This document shows positions 10,179 to 20,210 of a DNA stretch of 64,000 nucleotides, piece by piece. The notes under the pieces are model-generated. The model saw only the letters and a list, made by a program, of their open reading frames with translations. It was not told where the DNA came from and did not search any database. Made by a program: the position numbers and the translations under genes. How positions within the stretch are numbered: the stretch's first letter is position 1; each line of letters starts with the position of its first letter. Source of the DNA: Lentzea sp. NEAU-D7 (GTDB lineage Bacteria > Actinomycetota > Actinomycetes > Mycobacteriales > Pseudonocardiaceae); assembly GCF_026242055.1 (NCBI RefSeq), contig NZ_JAPJDL010000003.1, positions 258,796 to 322,795 on the forward strand, read 5' to 3'.

Positions 10179-10486
10179 TTCGGTAGCTGATGCATCACAC
10201 CCAGGACAGGATCGGCCCACCCGCTGGAGCCCGGATCGCACGCGAAGCCGAAGGCGAGCAGCAGCCCACCCAAGCGATGCCGAGGGCGAGCCGTCCTTCC
10301 ACAAGGCAAGGGCGGTGGGGTCCCACCGCCAACGCACCCAGCAACGCAACAGGCGGCCGCCCAACGCAACAGGCGTGCCATCTACCCGCGCACGGCGCGG
10401 GCCCTCTGATCAGATTGCCGGGGGTCTGGGGGCAGAGCCCCCAGGGGAAGCACGCAAGGCGACCAGGCCGCCCGCAAGGCGACCCG
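10179..10486. other. Gene-free GC-rich spacer with hairpins
   Basis: No credible gene lies in this 308-bp stretch. It holds a hairpin at 10311-10330 (GGCGGTGGG / CCCACCGCC) and one at 10426-10444 (CTGGGGGC-AGA-GCCCCCAG). It also has short imperfect repeats (two copies of CCAACGCAACAGGCG-like sequence, two of GCAAGGCGACC). The second hairpin recurs at 31602-31620. One of these probably ends the transcript of the gene at 10487. Confidence 0.6.
10426..10444. repeat. GC-rich hairpin element, copy 1
   Basis: An 8-bp stem CTGGGGGC / GCCCCCAG with a 3-nt loop (AGA), preceded by GGGGT. The same stem with loop CGA recurs at 31602-31620. Elements of this form (GGGTCTGGGGGC...GCCCCCAG) are common in actinobacterial intergenic DNA; it is placed after the PNPOx gene and could terminate it. 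Confidence 0.6.
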
Positions 10487-11161
10487 TCACTCGCCGGCAC
10501 CACTCATCTTGTCGGCCTTCACCCCGAAGAAGTCGCCACCCTTCCTCTTGACGTCATCAGTCCCCCAATGCCGAACCCGGTCCACAGGCACCATCCGAGG
10601 GATGTGCTTGCGGCAGTGGATGTAGGCCTCCTGAACCTCCACCACCACCCACCGCTCAACCTTCTTCCCAGCACTCCCGGCACCCCCAGCGCCGGCGTCC
10701 TTCCCCCCAACGCCACTCTCCGCCTCGTCCTCGACAGCGAACTCCTCAACCGGAGCGATCCGGGCCCGCCCGTTCACGTGCAGCCCGATCAGATCGTCGG
10801 CGAAGTCGACCATCAGCATCCCGACGTGCGGGTTCTCCATGATGTTCCCGAGGGAGGCCATCACCCCGTTCCCCCGGTACTCGGGGTACACGAGGGTCCG
10901 CGAGTCGATCACCCGCAGGAACCCGGCCGGCCCGGCGCGCAGGGAGGAGTCGCACTCCCCGTCCGCGTCAGCGGTCGAGATGAAGGCCATCTCCATCCGG
11001 CCGACGAACTCGGCCATCGCGGGGTTGAGGTGATCGAGAACCTGGTCCGAGTAGAAGCGTGTAGCGCGGTCGGACGTCTCCAGGGCACATTGGAGGAAGT
11101 GCTCGCCGCGGGAGCCGGGGAGCTCGACACGGTCGGGTGAGGTGGTTTCAGGCAGGGACAC
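10487..11161 (-). CDS. Pyridoxamine 5'-phosphate oxidase-family flavin protein
   Basis: About 224 aa from GTG 11161 (VSLPETTSPDRVELPG); an earlier start reads an unconvincing basic leader. The core (FVGRMEMAFISTADADGECDSSLRAGPAGFLRV, then GNIMENPHVGMLMVDF and LHVNGRARI) is the split-barrel flavin-binding fold of the PNPOx-like family. A low-complexity Gly/Ala insert (about residues 150-170) precedes a YIHCRKHIPRM segment typical of this subgroup. Probably an FMN- or F420-using reductase, not the true PdxH. It is divergent from a flavohemoglobin gene, with 245 bp between, which hints at a shared redox stress role (inference). Confidence 0.82.
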   Translation of the reverse strand: MSLPETTSPDRVELPGSRGEHFLQCALETSDRATRFYSDQVLDHLNPAMAEFVGRMEMAFISTADADGECDSSLRAGPAGFLRVIDSRTLVYPEYRGNGVMASLGNIMENPHVGMLMVDFADDLIGLHVNGRARIAPVEEFAVEDEAESGVGGKDAGAGGAGSAGKKVERWVVVEVQEAYIHCRKHIPRMVPVDRVRHWGTDDVKRKGGDFFGVKADKMSGAGE

Positions 11162-11406
11162 GCGCCCAACCCAAGCACGCAAGCACGCAACCCGGTACAG
11201 ACGGACCCTCACATTCACACTGTTGCGGTAACAACTACTCACCTAGAGTGACCATGCTTCGCTCAAAGGTGGCATCAAGGAGTCAAAAGGCCCGATCAGG
11301 GGTTACTGTCCACCCTGTCGGGGGACGGATGCTTGACGAGGACGAACGGTGCCTTGCCGGCACCACTCAGAACGACGATGAAGAACGTGGAGACTGCGCG
11401 CGGACC

Positions 11407-12582
11407 ATGACTGCGAACGCTGTGCTGAGCCCCATCCCTACCCCGCCCCACCGAGAGCCCCCGCCTGGTGTCACCGCGATGGTGCGGATGATCCGGGAAA
11501 GCTTCGCGGTGGTGGAGCCGCACTCCGAAGAAGTGGCGAAGTTCTTCTACGGAATGCTCTTCTCGCTCTCGCCTGCCACACGCGAGATGTTCCCCGCGAA
11601 CATGGAGGTGCAACGCAGCCGTCTGCTGCGGGCCCTCGTGCACGTGGTGCAGATGGTCGACCGCCCGGACGACCTCATCCCCTTCCTGCGTCAGCTGGGC
11701 CGTGACCACCGGAAGTTCGGTGTCATCAACGTCCACTACGAGGCGGTCGGGACGGCACTGCTGTCCGCGGTGAAGAAGTTCGCCGGCGCCGCCTGGACGC
11801 CCAAGGTCGAGATGGCGTGGGCCGAGGCCTACACCCTCATGGCCAGGGCGATGCAGGAGGCGGCCGACGCCGACAACGGGCCCGCCTACTGGCACGCGAC
11901 GGTGCTGGAGCATCAGCGCGTCTCGTGGGACCTGGCCGTCGTGCGCCTGCAGCCGGACCACCCGGTGAGCTACAAGGCCGGTCAGTACGTCAGCGTGGAG
12001 ACGCCGCAGCGCAAGCGCCTGTGGCGGTACTACTCGCCGGCGAACGCACCGCGCGAGGACGGCGTCATCGAGTTCCACATCCGGTCCGTCGACGGCGGCT
12101 GGGTGTCCCGCTCGGTGGTCGGCCACACGCAGGCCGGTGACACGTGGCGCATCGGACCGCCCATGGGACGTCTCTCGGTCGACCGCACGGCCGGGACGGA
12201 CATCCTGATGGTGGCCGGTGGCACGGGTGTCGCGCCGATGCACGCGATCATCGACGAGATGGCGCAGTACGGCGAGAACCCGCGCGTGCACCTGTTCTAC
12301 GGCGGCCGCACCCGCGAGGACCTCTACGACCTGGACAACCTGCAGCGCATCGCGACCACGAACCCGTGGCTCACGGTCGTGCCGGTGCTGGAGTCCGACC
12401 CCGGCGTCCGAGGTGTCGAGCAGGGCAGCCTCGCCGACGTGGTCACCCGCTACGGCGCGTGGGAAGAGCGCGACGTCCTGGTCTGCGGCAGCCCGGCCAT
12501 GATCAGATCGACGGTGTCCCGCATGCTGGTCGCCGGAACCCCGCTCGACCGGATCAAGTACGACCCGTTCACGCTGGACTAA
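11407..12582 (+). CDS. Flavohemoglobin-type globin/FAD/NAD oxidoreductase
   Basis: 391 aa from ATG 11407. An N-terminal globin domain (residues about 20-150) has the proximal His101 in GRDHRKFG. It is fused to a ferredoxin-reductase module with the FAD motif RYYSPAN (R-x-Y-S), the NAD(P) glycine loop GGTGVAP and CGSPAMI near the end. Flavohemoglobins detoxify NO with O2 and NAD(P)H. The RYYS and FYGMLFSLSP context also fits actinobacterial type II-like forms, whose role may differ. The start is uncertain: a GGAG site lies 16 nt upstream, and an in-frame ATG at 11329 would add 26 residues. glyA follows 103 bp downstream. Confidence 0.88.
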   Translation: MTANAVLSPIPTPPHREPPPGVTAMVRMIRESFAVVEPHSEEVAKFFYGMLFSLSPATREMFPANMEVQRSRLLRALVHVVQMVDRPDDLIPFLRQLGRDHRKFGVINVHYEAVGTALLSAVKKFAGAAWTPKVEMAWAEAYTLMARAMQEAADADNGPAYWHATVLEHQRVSWDLAVVRLQPDHPVSYKAGQYVSVETPQRKRLWRYYSPANAPREDGVIEFHIRSVDGGWVSRSVVGHTQAGDTWRIGPPMGRLSVDRTAGTDILMVAGGTGVAPMHAIIDEMAQYGENPRVHLFYGGRTREDLYDLDNLQRIATTNPWLTVVPVLESDPGVRGVEQGSLADVVTRYGAWEERDVLVCGSPAMIRSTVSRMLVAGTPLDRIKYDPFTLD

Positions 12583-12586
12583 ACTC

Positions 12587-12671
12587 GGCACGTCGAAGCG
12601 ACTGGCGTGCCGAGGGTGGAAGTGACCACCGGGAAGCGACGGCCGAGCGCACCGAACGCCTGGGTGCCCGG
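12587..12671 (+). ncRNA. ZTP (pfl) riboswitch upstream of glyA
   Basis: The leader matches the ZTP/ZMP aptamer. P1 is CGTCG (12591-12595) with CGACG (12637-12641). ACTGGCG lies inside P1, then a GGTGG/CCACC stem (12615-12619, 12626-12630), CCGGGAAGCGAC, a linker, and the 3' pseudoknot segment CGCCTGGGTGC (12657-12667). ZTP riboswitches sense the purine precursor ZTP/ZMP, which rises in 10-formyl-THF shortage, and turn on one-carbon genes such as glyA and purH. The ribosome site GGAG (12675-12678) follows directly, so translational control is likely. An alternative 9-bp hairpin (12584-12592 with 12606-12614) competes with P1. Confidence 0.86.
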
Positions 12672-12685
12672 CACGGAGTGATGCC

Positions 12686-13906
12686 GTGCTGCGCGAAGTC
12701 GATCCCGAGATCGCCACCCTGATCCAGGCCGAGGAACACCGCCAGGCCCGCAAGCTGCGCATGATCGCGTCCGAGAACGACGTCTCGGCGGCCGTGCTCG
12801 AGGCAACGGGCTCGGTGCTGACGAACAAGTACTCCGAGGGCTACCCCGGCAAGCGGTACTACGAGGGCCAGCAGGTCATCGACCAGGTCGAGCTGCTGGC
12901 TCAGGAGCGCGCGAAGGCGCTCTTCGGCGTCGACCACGCGAACGTCCAGCCGTACTCGGGTTCCCCGGCGAACCTCGCCGTGTACCTGGCGTTCCTGCAG
13001 CCCGGCGACACCGTGATGGGCATGTCCCTGCCGATGGGCGGCCATCTCACGCACGGCTGGAGCGTCTCGGCCACCGGCAAGTGGTTCCGCAGCGTCCAGT
13101 ACGAGGTCCGCAAGGACACCGGCCGCGTCGACATGGACGAGGTCCGCGCGCTCGCACTCGCCGAACGCCCGAAGGTGATCTTCTGCGGCGGCACGGCGAT
13201 CCCGCGCACCATCGACTTCCCGGCGTTCGCGGACATCGCGAGGGAGGTCGACGCACTGCTCGTCGCCGACATCGCGCACATCGCGGGGCTAGTCGCCGGC
13301 GGAGCGCACCCGTCGCCGGTCGGACACGCGCCGGTGATCACCACGACCACGCACAAAACGCTCAGGGGCCCGCGCGGCGCCATGATCCTCACCGACGCCG
13401 CGCACGCGAAGGCGATCGACCGCGCTGTCTTCCCCGGCCTGCAGGGCGGCCCGCACAACCACACGACGGCCGCGATCGCCGTGGCGCTCAAGGAGGCCTC
13501 GCAGCCGGAGTTCCGCGACTACGCGCACATGATCGTGAAGAACGCGCAGGCGCTCGCGGAGGCGTTGCTGGAGCGCGGGTTCGACCTGGTGTCGGGCGGT
13601 ACGGACAACCACCTGGTGCTGATCGACCTGACGTCCAAGCTGATCGGTGGCAAGCCGGCCGCGCAGGCCCTCGACCGCGCGGGCATCGAGCTGAACTACA
13701 ACGCCGTCCCGTTCGACACCCGCAAGCCGTTCGACCCGTCCGGCATCCGGCTCGGCACGCCGGGCATCACCACGCGCGGCCTGAGGCCCGAGCAGATGCC
13801 GTTGGTCGCGGACTGGATGGACCGCGCGATCGCCGCCCACGACAACGACCAGGCGCTGGACCGCATCGCCGCCGAGGTCGAGGAGCTACTCGGCTCCCTC
13901 GAGTGA
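12686..13906 (+). CDS. glyA: Serine hydroxymethyltransferase
   Basis: 406 aa. Converts serine + THF to glycine + 5,10-methylene-THF using PLP. The PLP Lys224 lies in [20 protein letters not shown] (tetramer/PLP contact), [12 protein letters not shown] and the [10 protein letters not shown] motif near the C-terminus are all present. GTG start at 12686 is 7 nt after GGAG. The preceding ZTP riboswitch ties expression to one-carbon status. The first gene of the pair upstream (flavohemoglobin) ends 103 bp before, so transcription may begin within its 3' end or read through. The 3' end overlaps a convergent TetR gene by 21 bp. Confidence 0.97.
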   Translation: MLREVDPEIATLIQAEEHRQARKLRMIASENDVSAAVLEATGSVLTNKYSEGYPGKRYYEGQQVIDQVELLAQERAKALFGVDHANVQPYSGSPANLAVYLAFLQPGDTVMGMSLPMGGHLTHGWSVSATGKWFRSVQYEVRKDTGRVDMDEVRALALAERPKVIFCGGTAIPRTIDFPAFADIAREVDALLVADIAHIAGLVAGGAHPSPVGHAPVITTTTHKTLRGPRGAMILTDAAHAKAIDRAVFPGLQGGPHNHTTAAIAVALKEASQPEFRDYAHMIVKNAQALAEALLERGFDLVSGGTDNHLVLIDLTSKLIGGKPAAQALDRAGIELNYNAVPFDTRKPFDPSGIRLGTPGITTRGLRPEQMPLVADWMDRAIAAHDNDQALDRIAAEVEELLGSLE

Positions 13907-14467
13907 GCCGACTGCCGCACGCACGTCGCTGAACGTCCGGCGGGTGACTTCCGCGAAGTCCCCGCCGGTCTCCAGCCAGCGCTCGTAGCCGTGGTTGAAC
14001 GCCAGCACGCCCAGCTCCGCGGCCACGGCGGCCTCCAGCTCCGGCACACCACGCCGCTTCAACGCGTCCGTCATCGCGACGGCGAACCCGACCATCTTCA
14101 ACGCGGCCCGCTCGCGCAGCTCGTCGTTGCCCGCGATCACCGCGAGCCGCTGCGGCCCGTGCGCCCGGCGTTCGTCGGTGAACGTCACGGCCGTCGCCAC
14201 CAGCGCCGCCTCGACCGCTTCCAGCGGCCCGGCCTCCTCAGGAGCGCCGGAGATCGCGCCGGTCATCAGTTCGGCCAGCACGTCCTGGCCACCGAAGAGC
14301 ACCTCGCGCTTGTCCCGGAAGTGCCGGAAGAACGTGCTCTTCGTGAGACCCGCGCGCTCGGCGATCTGCGCGACCGCGGTGTTCTCGTACCCCTGCTCGC
14401 TGAACAGGTCGAGTGCGGCGCGCACCAACCGCTCCCGCGCGTCCGGCTCCCATCGACCCATGCCCAC
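13886..14467 (-). CDS. TetR-family regulator of the divergent epimerase gene
   Basis: 193 aa. An N-terminal helix-turn-helix ([26 protein letters not shown], residues about 32-57) heads a variable helical ligand domain. It is divergent from an NAD(P)-binding epimerase gene with a 76-bp spacer containing two 21-bp operators, one next to each start. It therefore probably represses itself and that gene. Start at ATG 14467; a second ATG two codons later is equally possible. The ligand is unknown. Confidence 0.9.
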   Translation of the reverse strand: MGMGRWEPDARERLVRAALDLFSEQGYENTAVAQIAERAGLTKSTFFRHFRDKREVLFGGQDVLAELMTGAISGAPEEAGPLEAVEAALVATAVTFTDERRAHGPQRLAVIAGNDELRERAALKMVGFAVAMTDALKRRGVPELEAAVAAELGVLAFNHGYERWLETGGDFAEVTRRTFSDVRAAVGSLEGAE

Positions 14468-14475
14468 ATCCTAAG

Positions 14476-14496
14476 TGATGCGACTTGGTCCCATCA
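14476..14496. promoter_or_regulatory. TetR operator 1
   Basis: TGATG-N-GAC-N3-GTC-N-CATCA, an inverted repeat with 8 complementary positions per arm, 9 bp upstream of the TetR start. The identical pattern recurs at 14508-14528, with centres 32 bp apart (about three helical turns). Confidence 0.8.
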
Positions 14497-14507
14497 CTCT
14501 GCTACGG

Positions 14508-14528
14508 TGATGAGACCAAGTCCCATCA
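14508..14528. promoter_or_regulatory. TetR operator 2
   Basis: The second copy of TGATG-N-GAC-N3-GTC-N-CATCA, ending 16 bp before the epimerase start and just ahead of its GGAGG site. It would block transcription or elongation of the epimerase gene when bound. Confidence 0.8.
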
Positions 14529-14543
14529 CATGGAGGAAGTGCC

Positions 14544-15443
14544 ATGAAGGTCTTCGTCACGGGTGCCAGCGGCCACGTCGGCTCGGCGCTGGTCCCGGAA
14601 CTGCTGCGAGCGGGACACCAGGTCGTCGGACTGGCCCGTTCCGACGCCTCCGCCGCCAAGCTCGACGCCCAGGGCGCCGCGGTCCGGCTCGGCGACCTGG
14701 ACGACCTGGACGGGTTGCGCAAGGGCGCCGCCGAGGCGGACGCTGTGATCCACCTGGCGTTCAAGCACGACGAGATGTACGCGGGCGACTACCAGGGCGC
14801 CTCGGATGCCGATCTGGCCGTCGTCCGGGCGTTCCTCGACGAACTGTCCGGCACCGGCAAGGCGCTGATCGGCACGGCGGGCACGCTGGCCTACTCAGGT
14901 CTGGGCCGCACGGCCACCGAGGAGGAGAGGATCTCCAGCGAGGGCCCGCGAGGCGCCGCCCGCAACGCGATCATCGACGCCCGGGACGTCCGAGGAGCGG
15001 TCGTCGTGCTGCCGCCGACCGTCCACAGTGCACTGGACGTGGCCGGCTTCATCCCGATCCTGGTCAGGACCGCCCGCGCCACAGGCGTTTCCGGCTATCC
15101 CGGCGACGGCGCGAACCGCTGGTCCGCGACGCACACGCTGGACGCGGCACGGCTCTACTGGCTGGCCGCCGAGAAGGCGCCGGCGGGTTCGGTGCTGCAC
15201 GCGGTCGCCGAGGAGGCCGTCACGATGCGGGAGATCGCCGAGGTCATCGGCCGCAAGCTGAACGTGCCCGTCGAGAGCATTCCGGCCGAACGCGCCCAGG
15301 AGCACTTCGGCCCGCTCGCGTTCATGGTCTCGCGAGACGCTCCGACGTCCGGTGAGCGCACGAAGGCGTTGCTGGGCTGGGAACCGGAGGAACCCGGCGT
15401 CCTGGAAGACCTGGAGGCCGGGTTCTACTTCGAGGAGAGGTGA
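14544..15443 (+). CDS. NAD(P)-dependent epimerase/reductase (extended/atypical SDR)
   Basis: 299 aa with N-terminal VTGASGHVGSALVPEL (T-G-x2-G-x2-G), as in SDR_a5-like NAD(P)-binding proteins. VIHLAFKHDEMY follows at residue ~75, then GTAGTLAYSGLG. The conserved WSATHTLDAARLYWLA and WEPEEPGVLEDLEAG near the end are typical of this group, which includes reductases regulated by a divergent TetR. Substrate unknown. Good GGAGG site 7 nt upstream. Its 3' end overlaps the last gene of the dnaK operon by 19 bp (convergent). Confidence 0.88.
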   Translation: MKVFVTGASGHVGSALVPELLRAGHQVVGLARSDASAAKLDAQGAAVRLGDLDDLDGLRKGAAEADAVIHLAFKHDEMYAGDYQGASDADLAVVRAFLDELSGTGKALIGTAGTLAYSGLGRTATEEERISSEGPRGAARNAIIDARDVRGAVVVLPPTVHSALDVAGFIPILVRTARATGVSGYPGDGANRWSATHTLDAARLYWLAAEKAPAGSVLHAVAEEAVTMREIAEVIGRKLNVPVESIPAERAQEHFGPLAFMVSRDAPTSGERTKALLGWEPEEPGVLEDLEAGFYFEER

Positions 15444-15928
15444 GCTTCGAGCTCCGCGTGCGCGTCGGAGAGCACACCGCTGGAATCCGGCTCGCTCAAC
15501 GCCGCTTCCTCCAGCACGGCAAGCGTTTCCGGTGTCCGGGACCACGTGGTCAAAGGGCCTTCCTCCGGCCCTTCGCGCACGAGCCCGGCCAACGCGACCG
15601 GTGTGGCGAGGAAGTACTCGCGCACGACCGCCTGCTCACGCGGGTCGCCCTTCGCATAGGCCTCGGACACCAGGCGCAGCCAGAAGAAGTCCGCTTCCAG
15701 CTCCCCCGCCGCGATCAGCTCCATCACGCGCGGGAGCAGGTAGCGCACGAGGTCCTCGTCGCCGATCGTCCCCGACTTCAGCCAGAACCTCCCGACCTGG
15801 CCGGAGGTCAGCTCTCGCAGCGGAACGGTCGTGAACGGCGCCACGTCCTCCGCTGTGACGCAGTGGTCACAGAAGTCGACCACGCTGGGACGCGGCGTCG
15901 CGAAGACCTCGTAGAGTCGCTCGATCAT
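15425..15928 (-). CDS. Unknown protein, fifth gene of the dnaK-hspR operon
   Basis: 167 aa, start ATG 15928 overlapping the hspR stop by 4 nt (ATGA), so it is translationally coupled to hspR. Mostly helical. A Cys pair, VDFCDHCVT, lies near residue 20, and acidic patches (GEEDLV-like, EGPEEGP) follow. No signal peptide, membrane helix or recognised domain. Its place at the end of the chaperone operon implies heat-shock expression and a possible chaperone-linked or redox-sensing role (inference from context only). Confidence 0.8.
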   Translation of the reverse strand: MIERLYEVFATPRPSVVDFCDHCVTAEDVAPFTTVPLRELTSGQVGRFWLKSGTIGDEDLVRYLLPRVMELIAAGELEADFFWLRLVSEAYAKGDPREQAVVREYFLATPVALAGLVREGPEEGPLTTWSRTPETLAVLEEAALSEPDSSGVLSDAHAELEAHLSSK

Positions 15929-16362
15929 TTGCGGGGCTTCGGCTTCCAGACGACGAGGGCGGTCTCCTGCCGGATGGGCACGAGATCACGACGATAGGAC
16001 GCGTGCACGGCGGCGGCCGCGGAGTCCGCCGCCGCCATCGCCTGCGCGAGCTCCTGCTGGAGCTCGGCGACCCGCGACCGCAGCGCGTCCACCTGGTTCT
16101 CCAGGTCGATGATCCGCTTGATGCCGGCGAGGTTCACCCCCTCGTCCTGCGAGAGGCGCTGGACCTCCCGCAGCAGCACGATGTCGCGCATCGAGTACCG
16201 GCGGCCGCCGCCGGACGTGCGGCCCGGCGAGACCAGGCCCATCCGGTCGTAGGACCGCAGGGTCTGGGCGTGCAGGCCCGACAGCTGGGCCGCCACCGAG
16301 ATCACGAAGAACGGCGTGTCCTCATCGGTCCCCGGGGGGAACGGAAAACCCACCGAACTCAC
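15925..16362 (-). CDS. hspR: MerR-family heat-shock repressor HspR
   Basis: 145 aa, GTG start overlapping the dnaJ stop by 4 nt. The MerR helix-turn-helix (FVISVAAQLSGLHAQTLRSYDRMGLVSP) is followed by the winged GGGRRYS segment, a coiled coil (LENQVDALRSRVAELQQELAQ, written here in short) and a basic tail. HspR binds HAIR repeats, with DnaK as co-repressor, and represses dnaK and clpB operons. HAIR elements at 8062, 20052 and 20091 are its expected sites. It is the fourth gene of dnaK-grpE-dnaJ-hspR. Confidence 0.96.
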   Translation of the reverse strand: MSSVGFPFPPGTDEDTPFFVISVAAQLSGLHAQTLRSYDRMGLVSPGRTSGGGRRYSMRDIVLLREVQRLSQDEGVNLAGIKRIIDLENQVDALRSRVAELQQELAQAMAAADSAAAAVHASYRRDLVPIRQETALVVWKPKPRK

Positions 16363-17522
16363 CGCCCTTCAAGGAGTGCGTTCAGATCGCCGCGCGGGTC
16401 GTGGTCCTTAGTCGCGTCCGCGTAGGCCTCAAGAGCCTTGCGGGCCTCGGACGACAGGTTGTTCGGCACCGCGACCTCCAGGGTGATCAGGAGATCGCCC
16501 GCGGTCCCGTCCCGCTTCGTGATCCCCTTGCCCCGCGCCCGCAGCACCCGCCCGGAGGCGGTGCCGGCGGGCACCTTCAACGAGACCTTCCCGTCCAGCG
16601 TGGGCACGGTCAACGTGGTTCCGAGCGCGAGCTCGGAGAACGTCATCGGCGCCGTCAGCGTCAGGTCGTTGCCCTGACGGCCGAAGATGCCGTGCGGGTT
16701 GACGTGCACGCGCACGAACAGATCACCGTTCGGGCCACCGTTGCGGCCCGGTTCGCCCTGTCCCGCGAGGCGGATCCGCTGGCCGTCGGCGACCCCGGCG
16801 GGGATCCGGACGGTCAGCGTGCGGGTGCGGGTGCTGACGCCGTCGCCACCGCACTCGGGGCACGGGTCGTCGATGATCCGGCCGGTGCCGCGGCAGTCGC
16901 GGCACGGCTCGCTGAACGCGAACGCGCCCTGCGACCGCGTGACGAGACCGGAACCCGAACACGTCGCACAGGTGTGCGGCGTGGTGCCCGGCCTGGCACC
17001 GGAACCGCTGCACGTCGTGCAGGCGGCGGGGGACGACAGGCGCAGCGGCACCGTCGCGCCCTTCACCGCCTCGGTGAAGTCGATGCGGACGTCGGTCTCG
17101 ACGTCCTCACCACGGCGCGGACGCGTGGGCGAACCCGCCGCCGCGCCACCGCGCCGGTTGAACAGCCCGCCGAGCAGGTCACCGAGGCCACCGCCACCGG
17201 TGCCCTGCGCGGCGCGGCCGAACAGGTCGTTGACGTCGAACCCGCCGGAGCCGAAGCCACCGGAGCCGGGGAACCCGCCGCCGCCCGCGAACAGGCGACG
17301 GGCTTCGTCGTACTGCTTGCGCTTGGCCGGGTCCGACAGCACGCCGTAGGCCTCGGAGACCGCCTTGAAGCGGGCCTCGGCCTTGGCGTCACCGGGGTTC
17401 GCGTCCGGGTGCAGCTCGCGGGCGAGCTTGCGGTACGACTTCTTGATCTCGTCCGCGGTCGCCTCGGAGGAGACGCCCAGCTCGCGGTAGAAGTCCTTCT
17501 CGATCCAGTCCCTCTGACTCAC
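16359..17522 (-). CDS. dnaJ: Chaperone protein DnaJ
   Basis: 387 aa Hsp40. J-domain with HPD (RELHPDANPG, about residue 37), then a Gly/Phe-rich linker (GGGGFPGSGGFGSGGF). Four zinc-binding repeats of the C-x2-C-x-G-x-G type follow (CTTCSGSG, CATCSGSG, CRDCRGTG, CPECGGDG, about residues 170-230), then the C-terminal substrate-binding barrels. It stimulates DnaK ATPase and delivers clients. GTG start; the grpE stop is 17 bp upstream. This copy belongs to the hspR-linked operon; actinobacteria usually carry a second dnaJ elsewhere. Confidence 0.97.
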   Translation of the reverse strand: MSQRDWIEKDFYRELGVSSEATADEIKKSYRKLARELHPDANPGDAKAEARFKAVSEAYGVLSDPAKRKQYDEARRLFAGGGGFPGSGGFGSGGFDVNDLFGRAAQGTGGGGLGDLLGGLFNRRGGAAAGSPTRPRRGEDVETDVRIDFTEAVKGATVPLRLSSPAACTTCSGSGARPGTTPHTCATCSGSGLVTRSQGAFAFSEPCRDCRGTGRIIDDPCPECGGDGVSTRTRTLTVRIPAGVADGQRIRLAGQGEPGRNGGPNGDLFVRVHVNPHGIFGRQGNDLTLTAPMTFSELALGTTLTVPTLDGKVSLKVPAGTASGRVLRARGKGITKRDGTAGDLLITLEVAVPNNLSSEARKALEAYADATKDHDPRGDLNALLEGR

Positions 17523-17539
17523 CGGACGGCTCCTCCTCC

Positions 17540-18156
17540 CTAGGCTTCTTCGGACGACGCGGCGGGCTCGTGGTCGGTCACCGCGACGAGCGCGGGCCGG
17601 ACGAGCTTGTCGCCGAAGGTGTAGCCACGACGCAGAACGGCCGTGACGGTCGGGCCGTCGACGTCCGGGGACGTGCTGTGCTGCACGGCCTCGTGCACCG
17701 ACGGGTCGAACGCCTCGCCGTCGTGCGCGAACGGCTCCAGGCCGGTCTTCTGCAGCGCGGACACGAGCTTGTCCGCCACCGCCTTGAAGGCACCGGTCAG
17801 GTCGCCGTGCGCGGCGGCCCGCTCGATGTCGTCCAGCACCGAGAGCAGTTCGGAGGCGACGGACGCCTTCGCGTTGTTGATCACCGCTTCCCGGTCGCGT
17901 TCCACCCGCTTGCGGTAGTTCGCGTACTCGGCGGTGAGCCGCTGCAGGTCGGCGGTGCGCTCGTCGAGCTGGGTCTTCAGCTCGGCGGCCACCTCGTCCA
18001 CGACCTCGGCGACCAGAGGTTCGTCCGGAGCAGCACCTTCCTCGCCGGCAGCGTGGGCCGGCGCCCGGACCTCACCCGTTTCGGGGTCGATCCGGCGCCG
18101 GTCGTTCACGACTACCTGAGGCTGCTCCTCGTCAGGGGCGGCGTGCCTCGGTTCGG

Positions 18157-18160
<4 letters not shown>
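17540..18160 (-). CDS. grpE: Nucleotide exchange factor GrpE
   Basis: 206 aa. Releases ADP from DnaK. An acidic disordered N-terminus (about residues 1-55) precedes a long coiled-coil helix ([21 protein letters not shown]). The compact beta-wing domain has the family signature around [17 protein letters not shown] and [21 protein letters not shown] start overlaps the dnaK stop by 4 nt, giving coupled translation. Confidence 0.96.
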
Positions 18161-20028
<1,868 letters not shown>

Positions 20029-20051
20029 TGGAGTTCCTTCCGCTAGTACTT

Positions 20052-20072
20052 GTTGAGTGCTGCTGGCTCAAG
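20052..20072 (-). promoter_or_regulatory. HAIR element 1 of the dnaK operon
   Basis: GTTGAGT-N7-GCTCAAG, close to the HspR consensus CTTGAGT-N7-ACTCAAG. It lies 24 bp before the dnaK start and overlaps a candidate promoter (minus strand -35 TTGAGC, 17-bp spacer, -10 TACTAG). Confidence 0.88.
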
Positions 20073-20090
20073 TTTGCCACCCGACCCAAC

Positions 20091-20111
20091 CTTGAGCCTA
20101 CCCGACTCAAG
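20091..20111 (-). promoter_or_regulatory. HAIR element 2 of the dnaK operon
   Basis: CTTGAGC-N7-ACTCAAG, one mismatch from the HspR consensus, 39 bp from element 1 (centre to centre). Paired HAIR sites upstream of dnaK are known in streptomycetes. Confidence 0.9.
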
Positions 20112-20164
20112 CTTTCTGACTGTCCCAACGGCCGACAAGGTCTGGTTGTTCCCTCACAACGCAC

Positions 20165-20194
20165 CGAGGGCCACCCCTTGTGGAGTGGCCCTCG
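20165..20194 (-). terminator. Terminator of the DUF4097 gene
   Basis: A 10-bp perfect stem CGAGGGCCAC / GTGGCCCTCG with a 10-nt loop, 17 bp after the stop of the gene at 20211. It separates that transcript from the dnaK promoter. Confidence 0.82.
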
Positions 20195-20210
20195 ACACAG
20201 TCGCTCTGCT

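Noticed and set aside
10190-11140. A 316-codon plus-strand frame over the spacer and PNPOx gene
   Set aside because: Mostly antisense to the PNPOx gene; no ribosome site; composition is typical of a GC-rich shadow.
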